DNA of 64,000 nucleotides from CBDBIK01 sp965206145 (GCA_965206145.1 CBDBIK010000009.1:473073-537072); one strand, 5' to 3'; counted from the stretch's first letter, positions 23,633 to 33,672 are shown. A program made the numbers and translations. The notes: generated by a model from the letters alone, not told the origin.

Positions 23633-24931
23633 TTAGGCTCGCCCTTTGCCGAAGGGATCGCGCACGAGGATCGTGTCCTTTCGTTCAGGGCTCGTAGAAA
23701 GAAGTGCTACCTGCGTCCCGATGAGTTCTTCGATGCGGCGGATGTACTTGATCGCGGTTGCGGGCAGGTCTGCCCAGGAACGCGTTCCCCGCGTGCTCTT
23801 GTTCCAGCCCTCCATCGTCTCATAGATCGGCTCAATCGTCCGGCGTTCCTTCTCCCCCGGCGGGAAGTAATTATAATTTCTGTCGCCTGACTGATAACCA
23901 GTGCAGACCTTGATCTCCGATAGGCCGTCAAGGACGTCGAGTTTGGTAAGGGCAACCCCGTCGATGCCTGCGACTCTGACCGCCTGGCGCACCATCACGG
24001 CATCAAACCAGCCGCACCGTCGCTTGCGCTGCGTGACCACCCCAAACTCGTTTCCATGTTTACCGAGCGTCTCTCCGATTTCGTTCGCCTGCTCGGTGGG
24101 GAAGGGGCCCTCGCCCACGCGCGTGGTATAGGCCTTGGTGATTCCTAGCACGAAACCAAGCTGGCTAGGGCCGATCCCGGCACCTCCTGCCGCCTGGCCT
24201 GGAACTGTGCTGGACGAGGTGACGTAGGGGTAGGTTCCGTGTTGAACGTCGAGCATCACGCCCTGAGCTCCCTCGAAGAGAATTGTCTTTCGGTCGTGTT
24301 TCGCCTCGTCGAGGATTTTCCAAGTGTTTGTAACGAACGGCTCCAGCATATCGGCAACTTTGAGTAGCTCTTTCGCGAGCTCCCTCGCATCAAGCATGTC
24401 GCGTCCCTCGCCGCGACGCAGTGTGTTGTGATGACCGAGCGCGACGTCGAGACGGCGTGCGAGGCTTTCCTTGTCGAATAGGTCGCATACCCGCACTGCG
24501 CGGCGCCCGACGCGGTCCTCGTAGGCGGGACCAATCCCACGCCGCGTCGTACCGACCGCCTGGGAACGAGAATCGTCCTCGCGAAAGTCATCAAGCTCCT
24601 GGTGAAAGGGAAGGATTAGGCTCGCTCCCTCGGCCAGTCGTAAAACGTCGGGATCAACCTTCAGGCCTTGCTTCCGCACGGTCTCGATTTCCTTTACCAG
24701 TGCCCAGGGGTCGATCACAACTCCGTCGGCGATGATCGACAGCCTGCCCCGTGCGATTCCGGAGGGAAGGAGACTGAGTTTGTAAACCTCTCCGTCCACG
24801 ACCAACGTATGGCCGGCGTTGTGGCCACCTTGGAAGCGGACAACGATGTCAGCTCTTTCCGAGAGCCAGTCGACGATTTTTCCCTTGCCTTCATCCCCCC
24901 ATTGAGAACCGACGACAGTAACGTTGCCCAT
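23633..24931 (-). CDS. purA: Adenylosuccinate synthetase
   Basis: 432 residues from the ATG at 24931 (MGNVTVVGSQWGDEGKGK). Signatures: the GDEGKGK P-loop, GGHNAGHT, TRRGIGPAYEDR, FEGAQGVMLDVQHGTYPYVT and QRKRRCGWFDAV. It makes adenylosuccinate from IMP, aspartate and GTP. The ATG overlaps the hisZ stop (TAATG), so the two are coupled. The longer frame upstream lies inside hisZ and is rejected. Confidence 0.98.
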   Translation of the reverse strand: MGNVTVVGSQWGDEGKGKIVDWLSERADIVVRFQGGHNAGHTLVVDGEVYKLSLLPSGIARGRLSIIADGVVIDPWALVKEIETVRKQGLKVDPDVLRLAEGASLILPFHQELDDFREDDSRSQAVGTTRRGIGPAYEDRVGRRAVRVCDLFDKESLARRLDVALGHHNTLRRGEGRDMLDARELAKELLKVADMLEPFVTNTWKILDEAKHDRKTILFEGAQGVMLDVQHGTYPYVTSSSTVPGQAAGGAGIGPSQLGFVLGITKAYTTRVGEGPFPTEQANEIGETLGKHGNEFGVVTQRKRRCGWFDAVMVRQAVRVAGIDGVALTKLDVLDGLSEIKVCTGYQSGDRNYNYFPPGEKERRTIEPIYETMEGWNKSTRGTRSWADLPATAIKYIRRIEELIGTQVALLSTSPERKDTILVRDPFGKGRA

Positions 24932-26073
24932 TAGCCGTCCTTCCTGAGTGGTACCGGCTTGCCGTTGCGCAACATGTGTGTGCACTTGACCTGCCGTGCT
25001 GTGTCCTCCTCCTCGTTCTCGTCGAGCCCGAGAACGGTGATCCAACCCTGTGCACGGAGATCGCGTGCAGCTAGGGGGCCTGCGGAGCGGGGCACGAAGA
25101 CCCGATTGGGTGCAGGTTCTGCGGGCACGATCCTGAGCAGGGCATTGGTGAGGAAGGATAACCCCACCGCTGTCTCATTCCCGGCGATCCGGTAGCGTCC
25201 GCCGAAGGCAATCTCGCGACTCGCACCCTCGGCAAAGGCGGCGAAACCAATGCCAGCGTAGTAACCAAACCCACGACTCTCGACCGGATCCAGTGTGAGG
25301 GGAAGCTCGGGTTCGAGGGAGCGGATGTTGCGCACCACGAGAAGTGCTCGCTTGCGGGGCTCATTTGCGCCCTCGGGAAGGTCAATCGCCTCCAGGGCCT
25401 TGGCCGCCACCTCAATTGGTCCTGCCGCCCGGGCCAGTGCGGTAAGCACGGAACTCGCCTCGCCTGCGAGCTCGGCGATGCGGGATACATCCTTTTGTCG
25501 GAGCGCATCGACGATTCCGCGTCGGAAGGGATCCTTGATGCCTAGAGAATCGAGCGTTGCGTGCACGAGACTTGGAACGGTAACGTCGATGGTGAAACGC
25601 TCGACGCCGAGAGCCCGTAGCCCTTCGACCGCAAGCAATAGGAGTTCGATGTCGGCCTCCGGTCCGGGTGGTCCAATTAGTTCCACGCCGATTTGACGCA
25701 CCTGGCGTTCAGTCCGGGGAGCATTGCCCTGCACGCGTAGCACCTCGCCCGCGTAGCACAGCCGAAGCGGGCGCGGGATGGAGGCGAAGCGCGTCGTGGC
25801 GATTCTGACGATTTGCGGGGTGATATCGGCACGGAGCCCGAGCATCCGGTGAGACTGGGGGTCCATCAGCCGAAACGTGGCATCGGCTCCCGCAGCGCCC
25901 AAGCCTTCGGTCAAGGTATCTTCGAACTCGAGTAGCGGTGGGCGTACCCGCTCGTAGCCGTGGCTCCGAAAGACGTTGAGTAGCGCCCACGTCGCCTTCT
26001 CCTCGCGCTCAGCGTCGGGAGGCAAAAGATCGGTTAGTCCTGCCGGGAGCAGGGCCTTACTGGTGGGGAACAT
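24931..26073 (-). CDS. hisZ: ATP phosphoribosyltransferase regulatory subunit HisZ
   Basis: A paralogue of histidyl-tRNA synthetase (LLPAGLTDLLPPDAEREE, motif 2-like FRLMDPQSHRMLGLRADITPQ, LRLCYAGEVLR) that lacks a functional anticodon-binding domain. It forms the regulatory partner of the short-form HisG, which catalyses the first step of histidine synthesis and is encoded elsewhere. ATG 26073 is chosen; a GTG six codons upstream is possible. The serA-hisZ-purA order is typical of Rhodospirillales-like genomes. Confidence 0.93.
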   Translation of the reverse strand: MFPTSKALLPAGLTDLLPPDAEREEKATWALLNVFRSHGYERVRPPLLEFEDTLTEGLGAAGADATFRLMDPQSHRMLGLRADITPQIVRIATTRFASIPRPLRLCYAGEVLRVQGNAPRTERQVRQIGVELIGPPGPEADIELLLLAVEGLRALGVERFTIDVTVPSLVHATLDSLGIKDPFRRGIVDALRQKDVSRIAELAGEASSVLTALARAAGPIEVAAKALEAIDLPEGANEPRKRALLVVRNIRSLEPELPLTLDPVESRGFGYYAGIGFAAFAEGASREIAFGGRYRIAGNETAVGLSFLTNALLRIVPAEPAPNRVFVPRSAGPLAARDLRAQGWITVLGLDENEEEDTARQVKCTHMLRNGKPVPLRKDG

Positions 26074-26121
26074 GCGCACGCACTCTACCACGCAGCCGAA
26101 GCTGGAGATCTGGTCTCGGAA

Positions 26122-27696
26122 TCAGAAATGCAGGACCCGCACGCTTCTTACATGCGGCAGCCTAGAGAGTTCTTCGACGAGTTCCGGAGAGACTTCACCG
26201 TCGACCTTGACAAGGGCCAGAGCGTCTTCGCCTGGCGCGGGACGACCAAGATGGAAAGCAGCAATGTTGACCCCGCTCTTGCCGAGCGCGGTGCCGAAGG
26301 CACCAATGAAGCCCGGACGGTCGGCGTTGGTAACGAACAGCATGTTCGGGCCAAGGTGAGCCTCGATTCCGATGCCCATGATGCCGACGATTCGCGGCTG
26401 CTGTCCTAATAGCGTTCCCACCACCTCGCGCTCGCGCCGTTCACTTGCGACCGTGAGGCGGATTTCAGTGGCGAAATCGCCAGGAGATTCGCGCACTGCT
26501 GAGGTGACTTCGATCCCCCGCATGGATGCGATTACGGGTGCATTGACCATGTTGACGGCATCGAGCCTGGGTGAGAGGAGGCCTGCGATGGCAACTGAGG
26601 TGAGGGCCTTGACGTTGAGACCGCTTGCATGGCCTACGAATTCCACGTGCATGCGCTTGGCACTCGATTCCATTACTTGCCCGGCAAACCTTCCCAGCTG
26701 GTCGACAAGACGCATGTAGGGTCCGAGGCGTTTGGCTTCCTCGGCACTGATCGAGGGAATGTTAACCGCGTTGGAAACGGCATCATCAAGGAGATAGTCG
26801 GACATCTGGCTTGCGACCTGGACTGCGACGTTTTCCTGCGCTTCCCGGGTCGATGCGCCCAGGTGCGGGGTGACGACGATTCGATCGCTTCCGAAAAGCG
26901 GATTGTCGGTGGCTGGCTCCTCAGTGAACACGTCGAACGCAGCTCCCGCCACATGTCCCGAATCGACTGCCTCGCGTAGGTCATGCTCGTTGATGATGCC
27001 GCCTCGGGCACAGTTGATGATTCGCACGCCAGCGCGCGTGCGGGAAAGCGCTTCGGTGTCCAACATGTTGCGAGTCGAAGCGGTAAGCGGAACGTGGAAA
27101 CTTATGAAGTCGGCACGGGTGAGAAGTTCCTCGTAACTGACTGTCTCCACGCCGAGTTTCGTTTTGCGCTCTTCCGAGAGGAACGGGTCGCTCACGATGA
27201 CCCGCATGCCGAGCCCGAGAGCCCGTTCGGCGACGATGGCACCGATGTTGCCGCAGCCCACGAGGCCGAGGGTCTTGCGGTAGAGCTCGACACCTCCGAA
27301 CCGGGACTTCTCCCAGTTGCCGGCATGGGTCGAGGCGTTGGCTGCGGGGATGTTGCGGGCCAGCGACATCATCATTGCTAGCGCATGCTCCGCGGTAGTG
27401 ACTGAATTGCCGAGCGGGGTGTTCATCACCACCACACCGCGTTCGGTGGCGGCAGCAACATCGATGTTGTCGACGCCGATTCCGGCTCTTCCGACGACGC
27501 GGAGCCGCTGTCCTGCGTTGAGTACCGCCTCGGTCACCTTGGTTGCTGAGCGGACGGCAAGCCCATCGAAGTCGCCAATCCGCTTCAGGAGTTCTTCCTC
27601 GGAGAGGCCTGTTTTGACAGTCGTCTCGATGCTGCGGGCGGCGAAGGTTTCCTTCGCTTTCGGGCTGAGAGCATCGGCGATCAGAACACTTGTCAT
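26122..27696 (-). CDS. serA: D-3-phosphoglycerate dehydrogenase
   Basis: 524 residues, the long form. It has the NAD-binding domain (GLVGCGNIGAIVAERA), the substrate and catalytic region (CARGGIINEHDL, VTPHLGASTREAQENVA), the intervening ASB-like domain and a C-terminal ACT domain (LFVTNADRPGFIGAFGTALG) for serine feedback. It oxidises 3-phosphoglycerate in the first step of serine synthesis. It overlaps serC by 4 bases. Confidence 0.97.
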   Translation of the reverse strand: MTSVLIADALSPKAKETFAARSIETTVKTGLSEEELLKRIGDFDGLAVRSATKVTEAVLNAGQRLRVVGRAGIGVDNIDVAAATERGVVVMNTPLGNSVTTAEHALAMMMSLARNIPAANASTHAGNWEKSRFGGVELYRKTLGLVGCGNIGAIVAERALGLGMRVIVSDPFLSEERKTKLGVETVSYEELLTRADFISFHVPLTASTRNMLDTEALSRTRAGVRIINCARGGIINEHDLREAVDSGHVAGAAFDVFTEEPATDNPLFGSDRIVVTPHLGASTREAQENVAVQVASQMSDYLLDDAVSNAVNIPSISAEEAKRLGPYMRLVDQLGRFAGQVMESSAKRMHVEFVGHASGLNVKALTSVAIAGLLSPRLDAVNMVNAPVIASMRGIEVTSAVRESPGDFATEIRLTVASERREREVVGTLLGQQPRIVGIMGIGIEAHLGPNMLFVTNADRPGFIGAFGTALGKSGVNIAAFHLGRPAPGEDALALVKVDGEVSPELVEELSRLPHVRSVRVLHF

Positions 27697-28850
27697 TTGT
27701 CCGCTTTCCCCTGTTCATTGGCAAAGGCCCAGTCAAGCCAGGGGAACAGCAACTTGAGGTTCCCCTCATCCACGGTGGCGCCTCCCCAAATTCTTATGCC
27801 AGGCGGAGCGTCGCGGTGCGCGGCGATGTCGAGGGCAGCGTTCTCCTTATCGAGGCAGCCTGCCATTGAGGAGACGACCTTTCGCTGGTTTCTCTCGTCC
27901 AAGGTTGAAAACCACGGATCGACAATCTGAAAGCACATTGAAGTGCATGAACGAATCTCGGGACGCGAGGGCAGGAAGTCGATCCATTCGGTCTTCTCGA
28001 CCCAGCGTTCCGTCGCGGCGAGATTGCGTCGGCTTTTTTCTCGTGCGCCCGCTTCTCCACCGATCGATTCGACCCAAGCGAGTGCATCAAGCGCGTCCTC
28101 AACGCAGAGCATCGAAGGGGTATTGATGGTGGCTCCCCGGAACAAGGCTTCATCAATTTTTCCAGCTTTGGTCATGCGGAAGATTTTTGGAAGCGGGCGG
28201 GGAGGTTTGTACGTTTCGAGCCGTTCTACCGCGCGCGGCGAAAGAACCAGAATTCCGTGCTGCGCTTCGCCTCCCAACGCCTTTTGCCAGGAGAACGTGG
28301 CAACATCAAGAAGCTTCCACGGAACAAGCATGGAGAATGCTGCTGAGGTTGCATCGCAGATCGTCAATCCCGACCGGTCTTCGGGAATCCAGTTTCCGTC
28401 TGGTACGCATACGCCCGAAGTGGTGCCGTTCCATGTGAACACCACGTCGTGTTCGAAATCGACTGCACCAAGGTCGGGAAGCTCTCCGTAGGGTGCATTG
28501 AGCACGCGTGCATTTTCAATCCCAAGTTCCCGCACGACGTCGACTGCCCAGCCCTTGCCGAAACTCTCCCACGAGAGCACGTCCACACCTCTCGCGCCCA
28601 GCACTGACCACAGCGCCATCTCGAAGGCACCAGTGTCGGAGGCGGGAACGAGTGCCACCCGGTAGCCGTCTGGCAACCCGAGGAGTCGCCGGGTCTCGTC
28701 GAGAACTTTGCGAATCTTTTCAAGGGGCGCAGCTGCTCGGTGGGAACGTCCGACAAGTGCTGACTCAAGCACCCGGGGGGACCATCCTGGGTGTTTGGTG
28801 CAAGGGCCAGACGAGAAGCGGGGATCGCTCGGGCGATGCTCAGGTTTCAT
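27693..28850 (-). CDS. serC: Phosphoserine aminotransferase
   Basis: 385 residues, the form common in alphaproteobacteria and methanogens (KHPGWSPRVLESALVGRSHRA). The PLP lysine lies in FSWQKALGGEAQHG. It converts 3-phosphohydroxypyruvate and glutamate to phosphoserine. First gene of serC-serA (4-base overlap). The 160-base region to the divergent phosphatase gene should carry its promoter; I looked for a serC-type leader but could not support one. Confidence 0.94.
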   Translation of the reverse strand: MKPEHRPSDPRFSSGPCTKHPGWSPRVLESALVGRSHRAAAPLEKIRKVLDETRRLLGLPDGYRVALVPASDTGAFEMALWSVLGARGVDVLSWESFGKGWAVDVVRELGIENARVLNAPYGELPDLGAVDFEHDVVFTWNGTTSGVCVPDGNWIPEDRSGLTICDATSAAFSMLVPWKLLDVATFSWQKALGGEAQHGILVLSPRAVERLETYKPPRPLPKIFRMTKAGKIDEALFRGATINTPSMLCVEDALDALAWVESIGGEAGAREKSRRNLAATERWVEKTEWIDFLPSRPEIRSCTSMCFQIVDPWFSTLDERNQRKVVSSMAGCLDKENAALDIAAHRDAPPGIRIWGGATVDEGNLKLLFPWLDWAFANEQGKADK

Positions 28851-29014
28851 GAAATCTCGGGGGTACTACTGCGTAAGCCGGTGGCAAGTGATCGCGCCTC
28901 GGACAGCATGATGGTGTCGACTTATATAACAAATGAAGCCGAAGGCGGTTTTGTTTCGAGTCTTCGGGACCGGACTATGATCGGGGCCTTGTCGAGGCAC
29001 GCACGGAGGTGCCG

Positions 29015-31036
29015 GTGAGCCTTCGCGCTCGAGTCTTCATCGTCGTCATGTCCCTTCTGACGCTGGCCGTCTGCGGGTCGTCGGTTCTTCTCACTTGGTC
29101 GGCCAGGGATTCGCTGCGGAATCAAGCGGAAGAAGGCGCGGTTTCGCTTGCCAAGACGGTGCTCACCTCCGTTTCCATCCTCCAGGATATCCCCGCCGAG
29201 GTCGAGCGAACGCTTGGCGATCAGATGCAGGTGCAGGCACGTATTGCCGCCGAGTACGTTGCCGCTGCCGAGCGGGCAGGTGATACGCCCGATGACATCA
29301 ATGACCGTCTTACCACGATCTCTGGCGAAGCTAACATTCGCGAGTTCTGGATCTCGGATGAAACCGGGCAGGCCTATCTCAGAAATACCCCCGTCGAGTT
29401 CGCGTTCGATTCGGACCCTGAGGTGCAGCCACAGGCGCACGTATTCTGGCCATTGCTGACTGGCGAAGCCGAAGCAGTGATCCAAGAGGCAAGGGTTCGG
29501 GAGATCGACAACCGAATTTTCAAGTACGTCGCCGTTGCTGGCATCGATCAGTCCCGGATCGTTCAGGTCGGTAACGAGGTCGAGGTGCTCCGGGACATCG
29601 AGCGCCGAACCGGCGTCCAGGCCATGCTCCAGGGCATTCTCCAAGGCGGCAATGTGAGCGGGATCTGGCTTCTGGACCCCTCCCTTGAGATCGTTGCGAA
29701 CGTTATTGACGAGGGCGAGGGCATGGTCGGATTCCGCCGGGAAGTGGCTCGAGCTGCCGCCGAGGCGGGTGAGGCGAGCAGCTACTTCATCGAAACCGGT
29801 GATGAAACGGGAAGCGGTTTCTGGGATCTTGTCGGTGACTGGCTGGTGGGAGATCGGCTGGACGTCTACGCACCGCTCCTCTCGGATGTGGGCGATCTTG
29901 CCCTACTTGCCATTATCAGACTCCCTGTGGACCGTATCCGGGCGGCTGTTTTGCGGGTGGTCGAAGGAACGATGTTCGTGGTGTTCGTGGTGTTGCTTGT
30001 CAGCGTACTGCTGTCGGCCACCCTTTCGAGTCGCATCACTGAACCGGTGAGTGTTATTGGCACTGCCGCTCGTGCCGTAGAGGCCGGCAACATGCCGGGA
30101 CAGGATCTCGAAAACCTCGCGCGGCGGGGAGGGGAACTTGGTCGACTTGCTACGATTTTTGGGGGCATGGCACGCGAAGTGCGGACGAGGGAAGAGACTC
30201 TCGATCAACTCGTCAAGGAACGCACGATTGAGCTCGAGAAAAGTAACGACGAATTGCAGTCCGCCAATGTGATCATGAGCGACGACCTTGAGATGGCACG
30301 TGCTCTTCAGCAGTCGCTGGTGGGCAGAGGGTTCCCTGCTGTTTCGGGCGGATGTGAGGTGTTTGGCTTCATGCAGACTGCTCAGCACGTTGGTGGCGAT
30401 TTCTACGAGTCCTTTCCTCTCACCAACACGCAAACAGCGGTCGGGATTGCCGACGTGTCCGGAAAAGGAGCCGCCGCGGCACTGTTCATGGCGGGGGCTA
30501 AACCGATCATCGAGCAGGCGATCCGGAACGTCGGGACCGAGAGTCTCGGCGAGGCATTCGAGCTCGCTAACCGCGGGCTCTGCTCATGGAACTCTCTCAG
30601 TTATTTCGTAACCGTCTTCGCCGGAGTGTTCGACAAGGAGACGGGTGAGTTCCGCTACGTCAACGCCGGTCACGACACGCCCTACCTCCTGCGCCGCGAT
30701 GGCAGCACCGAGCACCTCGAATCGAACCGCGGCCCTCCCTTGGGGGTCGACGATTCCTTACCCTACACGGAGGACAGGATCACCCTCTCGGAAGGCGACA
30801 GGCTGTTCATGTTCACCGACGGCTTCACTGAAGCCATGAATCCAGACGGACAGTGGTTTGGAATTGAACGCCTCGCGCAGGCGTTGGCTTCGAACATCGG
30901 ACCCGATGTGGATGGAAAACACTTCGTCGAGGGTGTCATATCCGACATGATGAAGTTTACACAGGGTGCTCAGCAGTCCGACGATTTCACCTGTCTTACG
31001 ATGCGCTGCATCGAGAGCGGGCAGGTCCGATCCTGA
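29015..31036 (+). CDS. Membrane sensor PP2C/SpoIIE-type serine phosphatase (RsbU-like)
   Basis: About 673 residues from GTG 29015, which has GGAGG five bases upstream. TM1 lies near residues 5-27, followed by a 285-residue extracytoplasmic sensor region (double Cache/CHASE-like in length), TM2 (VFVVLLVSVLLSATL), a HAMP linker (SRITEPVSVIGTAARAVEAG), a coiled coil and a PP2C domain from DLEMARALQQSL with metal-binding VGGDFYES, GIADVSGKG and FTDGFTEAMN. Such enzymes dephosphorylate a STAS antagonist in partner-switching pathways. The STAS gene is next downstream on the same strand; no kinase gene is present. Confidence 0.92.
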   Translation: MSLRARVFIVVMSLLTLAVCGSSVLLTWSARDSLRNQAEEGAVSLAKTVLTSVSILQDIPAEVERTLGDQMQVQARIAAEYVAAAERAGDTPDDINDRLTTISGEANIREFWISDETGQAYLRNTPVEFAFDSDPEVQPQAHVFWPLLTGEAEAVIQEARVREIDNRIFKYVAVAGIDQSRIVQVGNEVEVLRDIERRTGVQAMLQGILQGGNVSGIWLLDPSLEIVANVIDEGEGMVGFRREVARAAAEAGEASSYFIETGDETGSGFWDLVGDWLVGDRLDVYAPLLSDVGDLALLAIIRLPVDRIRAAVLRVVEGTMFVVFVVLLVSVLLSATLSSRITEPVSVIGTAARAVEAGNMPGQDLENLARRGGELGRLATIFGGMAREVRTREETLDQLVKERTIELEKSNDELQSANVIMSDDLEMARALQQSLVGRGFPAVSGGCEVFGFMQTAQHVGGDFYESFPLTNTQTAVGIADVSGKGAAAALFMAGAKPIIEQAIRNVGTESLGEAFELANRGLCSWNSLSYFVTVFAGVFDKETGEFRYVNAGHDTPYLLRRDGSTEHLESNRGPPLGVDDSLPYTEDRITLSEGDRLFMFTDGFTEAMNPDGQWFGIERLAQALASNIGPDVDGKHFVEGVISDMMKFTQGAQQSDDFTCLTMRCIESGQVRS

Positions 31037-31157
31037 GGTGTACTGCCCTCTTAGAGCGAGGCTTTCATTGACGGAACGCTTCCCATCCTGATAGGGTCCG
31101 ATGTCCCTGCGGACAGGTGCCTTTGCGGTTGCAGGCTCCGTCAGAGGAGTTGGGTGC

Positions 31158-31502
31158 GTGGATTTACTGACTACCAGCAAGGAAAATAGTGTCCTAGTCG
31201 TGCAGCCTTCGGACAGGATTGACGGCACGAATGCCCGAGATTTCGAAGCGGAGTTTATGCAGCACATCCACGCAGGAGAAGACAGGATCCTGGTCGATTT
31301 TTCCGGTGTAGATTTTATTTCAAGTGCCGGGTTGCGCGTTCTTCTCATGGTGGCGAAGGAGTTGAAGGCAAAATCAGGACGGATAGAACTTTGCTCGATG
31401 CGTGCGTACCTGAAGGAAGTGTTCGAAGTCAGTGGTTTTGACGCCATTTTTCCGATCCACGAGGCCCGCGCCGACGGCCTCGCTGCTTTCACTGACAGCT
31501 AA
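31158..31502 (+). CDS. STAS-domain anti-sigma-factor antagonist
   Basis: 114 residues from GTG 31158, preceded by AGAGGAG. It is a SpoIIAA/RsbV-like STAS domain: DRIDGTNARDFEAEF, then the phosphorylation loop DFISSAGLRVLL with serine 55 or 56 as the regulated site. It should bind and sequester an anti-sigma or other HPK-like kinase when unphosphorylated. It lies 121 bases after the PP2C phosphatase gene, its probable activator. Converges on thiD. Confidence 0.9.
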   Translation: MDLLTTSKENSVLVVQPSDRIDGTNARDFEAEFMQHIHAGEDRILVDFSGVDFISSAGLRVLLMVAKELKAKSGRIELCSMRAYLKEVFEVSGFDAIFPIHEARADGLAAFTDS

Positions 31503-31506
31503 GGCT

Positions 31507-32298
31507 CTAGATCAGCCCGACCAAATGGTTCAGGGGGCCGTGCCCCCCGCCCAATCCCGGAGCGTTGGCAATGGCACGGCGGACGTAGTTCCGTGCCCGC
31601 CCTACTGCTGATTCCAGTTCCATCTTTTGTGCCACTCCGGCAGCGATGGCACTTGCCAGCGTGCAACCAGTGCCATGGGTGTGTTTGGTCTCGATACGGC
31701 TTCCCCTGAAATGTCGCATCGTTTCCGGCGTGACAAGGAGATCGAGGATCTCCTCTCCTGGCAGGTGCCCGCCTTTCACGAGCACTGCGCCTGCGCCCAT
31801 GGCGAGGATCTTTCTTCCCGCGCGCTCCATGTCGCTTTCGTCTTCCACTCTCTCTCCTGACAGTTTCTCAGCTTCAGGAGCGTTGGGAGTGATAAGGAAG
31901 GCACCGGGAATGACACGCTGCCGAAGCGCGGTTTCCGCACCCACAGCGAGCAGGGGATCGCCTCCCTTGGCGACCATCACGGGATCGACGATCCGGGGAA
32001 CGTTGGGCGCCTTCATCTTGAGGGTGTCCATGACGGCATTGATCGTTGGGATGTCGTGCAGCATGCCAATCTTGACGGTGTCAGCACCGATGTCGCCGAG
32101 ACAGATCTCGATCTGAGCGGTGACAAATTCAGGCGACACGGAATGAACGGCGTGAACCTTGTGCGTGTCCTGGGCGGTGAGCGCGGTGAGCGCGGTCATC
32201 GTGTAGGCACCCATCGCCGAAGCGGAGCGAATGTCCGCTTGGATGCCAGCTCCGCCGCCGGAATCCGATCCGGCGATGACGAGAAGTCGCCCCCTCAC
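31507..32298 (-). CDS. thiD: Hydroxymethylpyrimidine/phosphomethylpyrimidine kinase
   Basis: 263 residues from a GTG (MRGRLLVIAGSDSGGGAGIQADI). Ribokinase-fold markers: the N-terminal GSDSGGGAG substrate loop, VVDPVMVAKGG-type segment and the catalytic GTGCTLASAIAAG anion hole. It phosphorylates HMP then HMP-P for thiamine synthesis. It is 12 bases downstream of glmM, an order seen in other alphaproteobacteria. Confidence 0.95.
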   Translation of the reverse strand: MRGRLLVIAGSDSGGGAGIQADIRSASAMGAYTMTALTALTAQDTHKVHAVHSVSPEFVTAQIEICLGDIGADTVKIGMLHDIPTINAVMDTLKMKAPNVPRIVDPVMVAKGGDPLLAVGAETALRQRVIPGAFLITPNAPEAEKLSGERVEDESDMERAGRKILAMGAGAVLVKGGHLPGEEILDLLVTPETMRHFRGSRIETKHTHGTGCTLASAIAAGVAQKMELESAVGRARNYVRRAIANAPGLGGGHGPLNHLVGLI

Positions 32299-32310
32299 GG
32301 GACGGAAGGG

Positions 32311-33672
32311 CTAAGCCGCCTCTAGAGCGGCGGCAACCCCGGCGATCGCCCGTGCCGCGGCGGATGCATCTGGGCTCTCGGCGAGCATGCGAATCTTTGC
32401 CTCGGTCCCCGATGCGCGCACTATCAAGCGTCCCCTTTCGCCGAGACGGCGTCTTTCCCGTTCAATCGCATCCTGGACTGAGGCAGAATCAAGGATGCGC
32501 CGCCGCGAATCCTCATCGCCTTCGTTGGTGATGAGGATATCCTGCTGAACCTGCGGGATTTTCTCGTAATCAGGGATAATTCCGGAGACCTTCTTGCCTG
32601 TGGAGATAAGTGCCGAAAGCACCTGCAGAGCTGAAACTAGACCATCCCCGTACTCGCCGTGGTCGCGAAGAATAATATGCCCCGAGGGTTCGCCACCCAC
32701 GTTACATCCGTTCTCTCGCATTGCCTCGCTCACGTTGCGATCGCCAACGGGTGCCCGCAACAGGCCAATGCCCAAGCCCTCAAGGTGGCGTTCAAGAGAA
32801 AGGCTCGTAAGGGGCGTTCCGACTATTTTCCCGCCCGTGAGTGTTCCGCGTTTTATTTGTTCCTGGACGATCAGGGCAAGCAAGCGATCGCCGTTGATAA
32901 TTCTTCCCCTCTCGTCAGCGATCACGCAGCGGTCGCTGTCGCCGTCGAGGGCAAAACCAAAGTGCGCCTTGGTCTCGACGACCTTTGCCGCCATGGCTTC
33001 AGGCGAGGTCGAACCGCAATCAAGGTTGATGTTGGTTCCGTCCGGGGAGATGCCGAGAGAGATCACGTCGGCTCCGAGTTCCCACAGCACCCGGGGGGCC
33101 ACCTCGTAGGAAGCACCGTTTGCGCAATCGATGACAACTTTGAGCCCGTCAAGCCGAAATTCGGGTGAAAACGAGCGTTTTACACGCTCGATGTAACGTC
33201 CAGAAGCGTCTTCGAGCCGCCGCGCCCTACCCACCTGCATCGAATCGAGGAGCGGTATGAGGCCTGATCCATCTTTGAGCCGTTTTTCGATGGCTTCCTC
33301 AAGCGTACGCGAGAGCTTCAGGCCGTCAGAACTGAAGAGCTTGATTCCATTGTCCTCCCAGCTGTTGTGAGAGGCGGACAGCATCACACCCACATCGCAC
33401 CGCATTGAGCGCACCAGCATTGAAATGGCCGCCGTGGGAAGAGGGCCAACGAGCAGAACGTTCATGCCCTGCGAAAGAAATCCTGAAGTAATGGCTGTTT
33501 CCGTCATGTACCCGGACAGACGCGTGTCCTTGCCGATGACGACGTGATGGCGATGATTTCCACGCGTGAACTCGGCACCGACAGCCATGCCAATGCGCTG
33601 GACGAAGGCAGGCGTCATCGGATGTTGGTTCGCCCGGCCGCGCACGCCGTCGGTTCCGAACACGTGACTCAT
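32311..33672 (-). CDS. glmM: Phosphoglucosamine mutase
   Basis: 453 residues. The catalytic phosphoserine is S101 in MLSASHNSWEDNG; the metal loop DGDSDRC and sugar loop GEPSGH are present. It converts glucosamine-6-P to glucosamine-1-P for UDP-GlcNAc, peptidoglycan and LPS. In related genomes glmM usually follows folP directly; here an oppositely oriented gene lies between them. Confidence 0.97.
   Translation of the reverse strand: MSHVFGTDGVRGRANQHPMTPAFVQRIGMAVGAEFTRGNHRHHVVIGKDTRLSGYMTETAITSGFLSQGMNVLLVGPLPTAAISMLVRSMRCDVGVMLSASHNSWEDNGIKLFSSDGLKLSRTLEEAIEKRLKDGSGLIPLLDSMQVGRARRLEDASGRYIERVKRSFSPEFRLDGLKVVIDCANGASYEVAPRVLWELGADVISLGISPDGTNINLDCGSTSPEAMAAKVVETKAHFGFALDGDSDRCVIADERGRIINGDRLLALIVQEQIKRGTLTGGKIVGTPLTSLSLERHLEGLGIGLLRAPVGDRNVSEAMRENGCNVGGEPSGHIILRDHGEYGDGLVSALQVLSALISTGKKVSGIIPDYEKIPQVQQDILITNEGDEDSRRRILDSASVQDAIERERRRLGERGRLIVRASGTEAKIRMLAESPDASAAARAIAGVAAALEAA

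Noticed and set aside
24932..25045. Longer N-terminus for PurA
   Set aside because: It would lie wholly within hisZ; the MGNVTVVGSQWGDEG start matches the family and couples through TAATG.
28851..29014. Possible serC-type leader or riboswitch upstream of serC
   Set aside because: I could not build a convincing two-hairpin structure or match a known consensus by eye; the stretch is too short and GC-ordinary to call.
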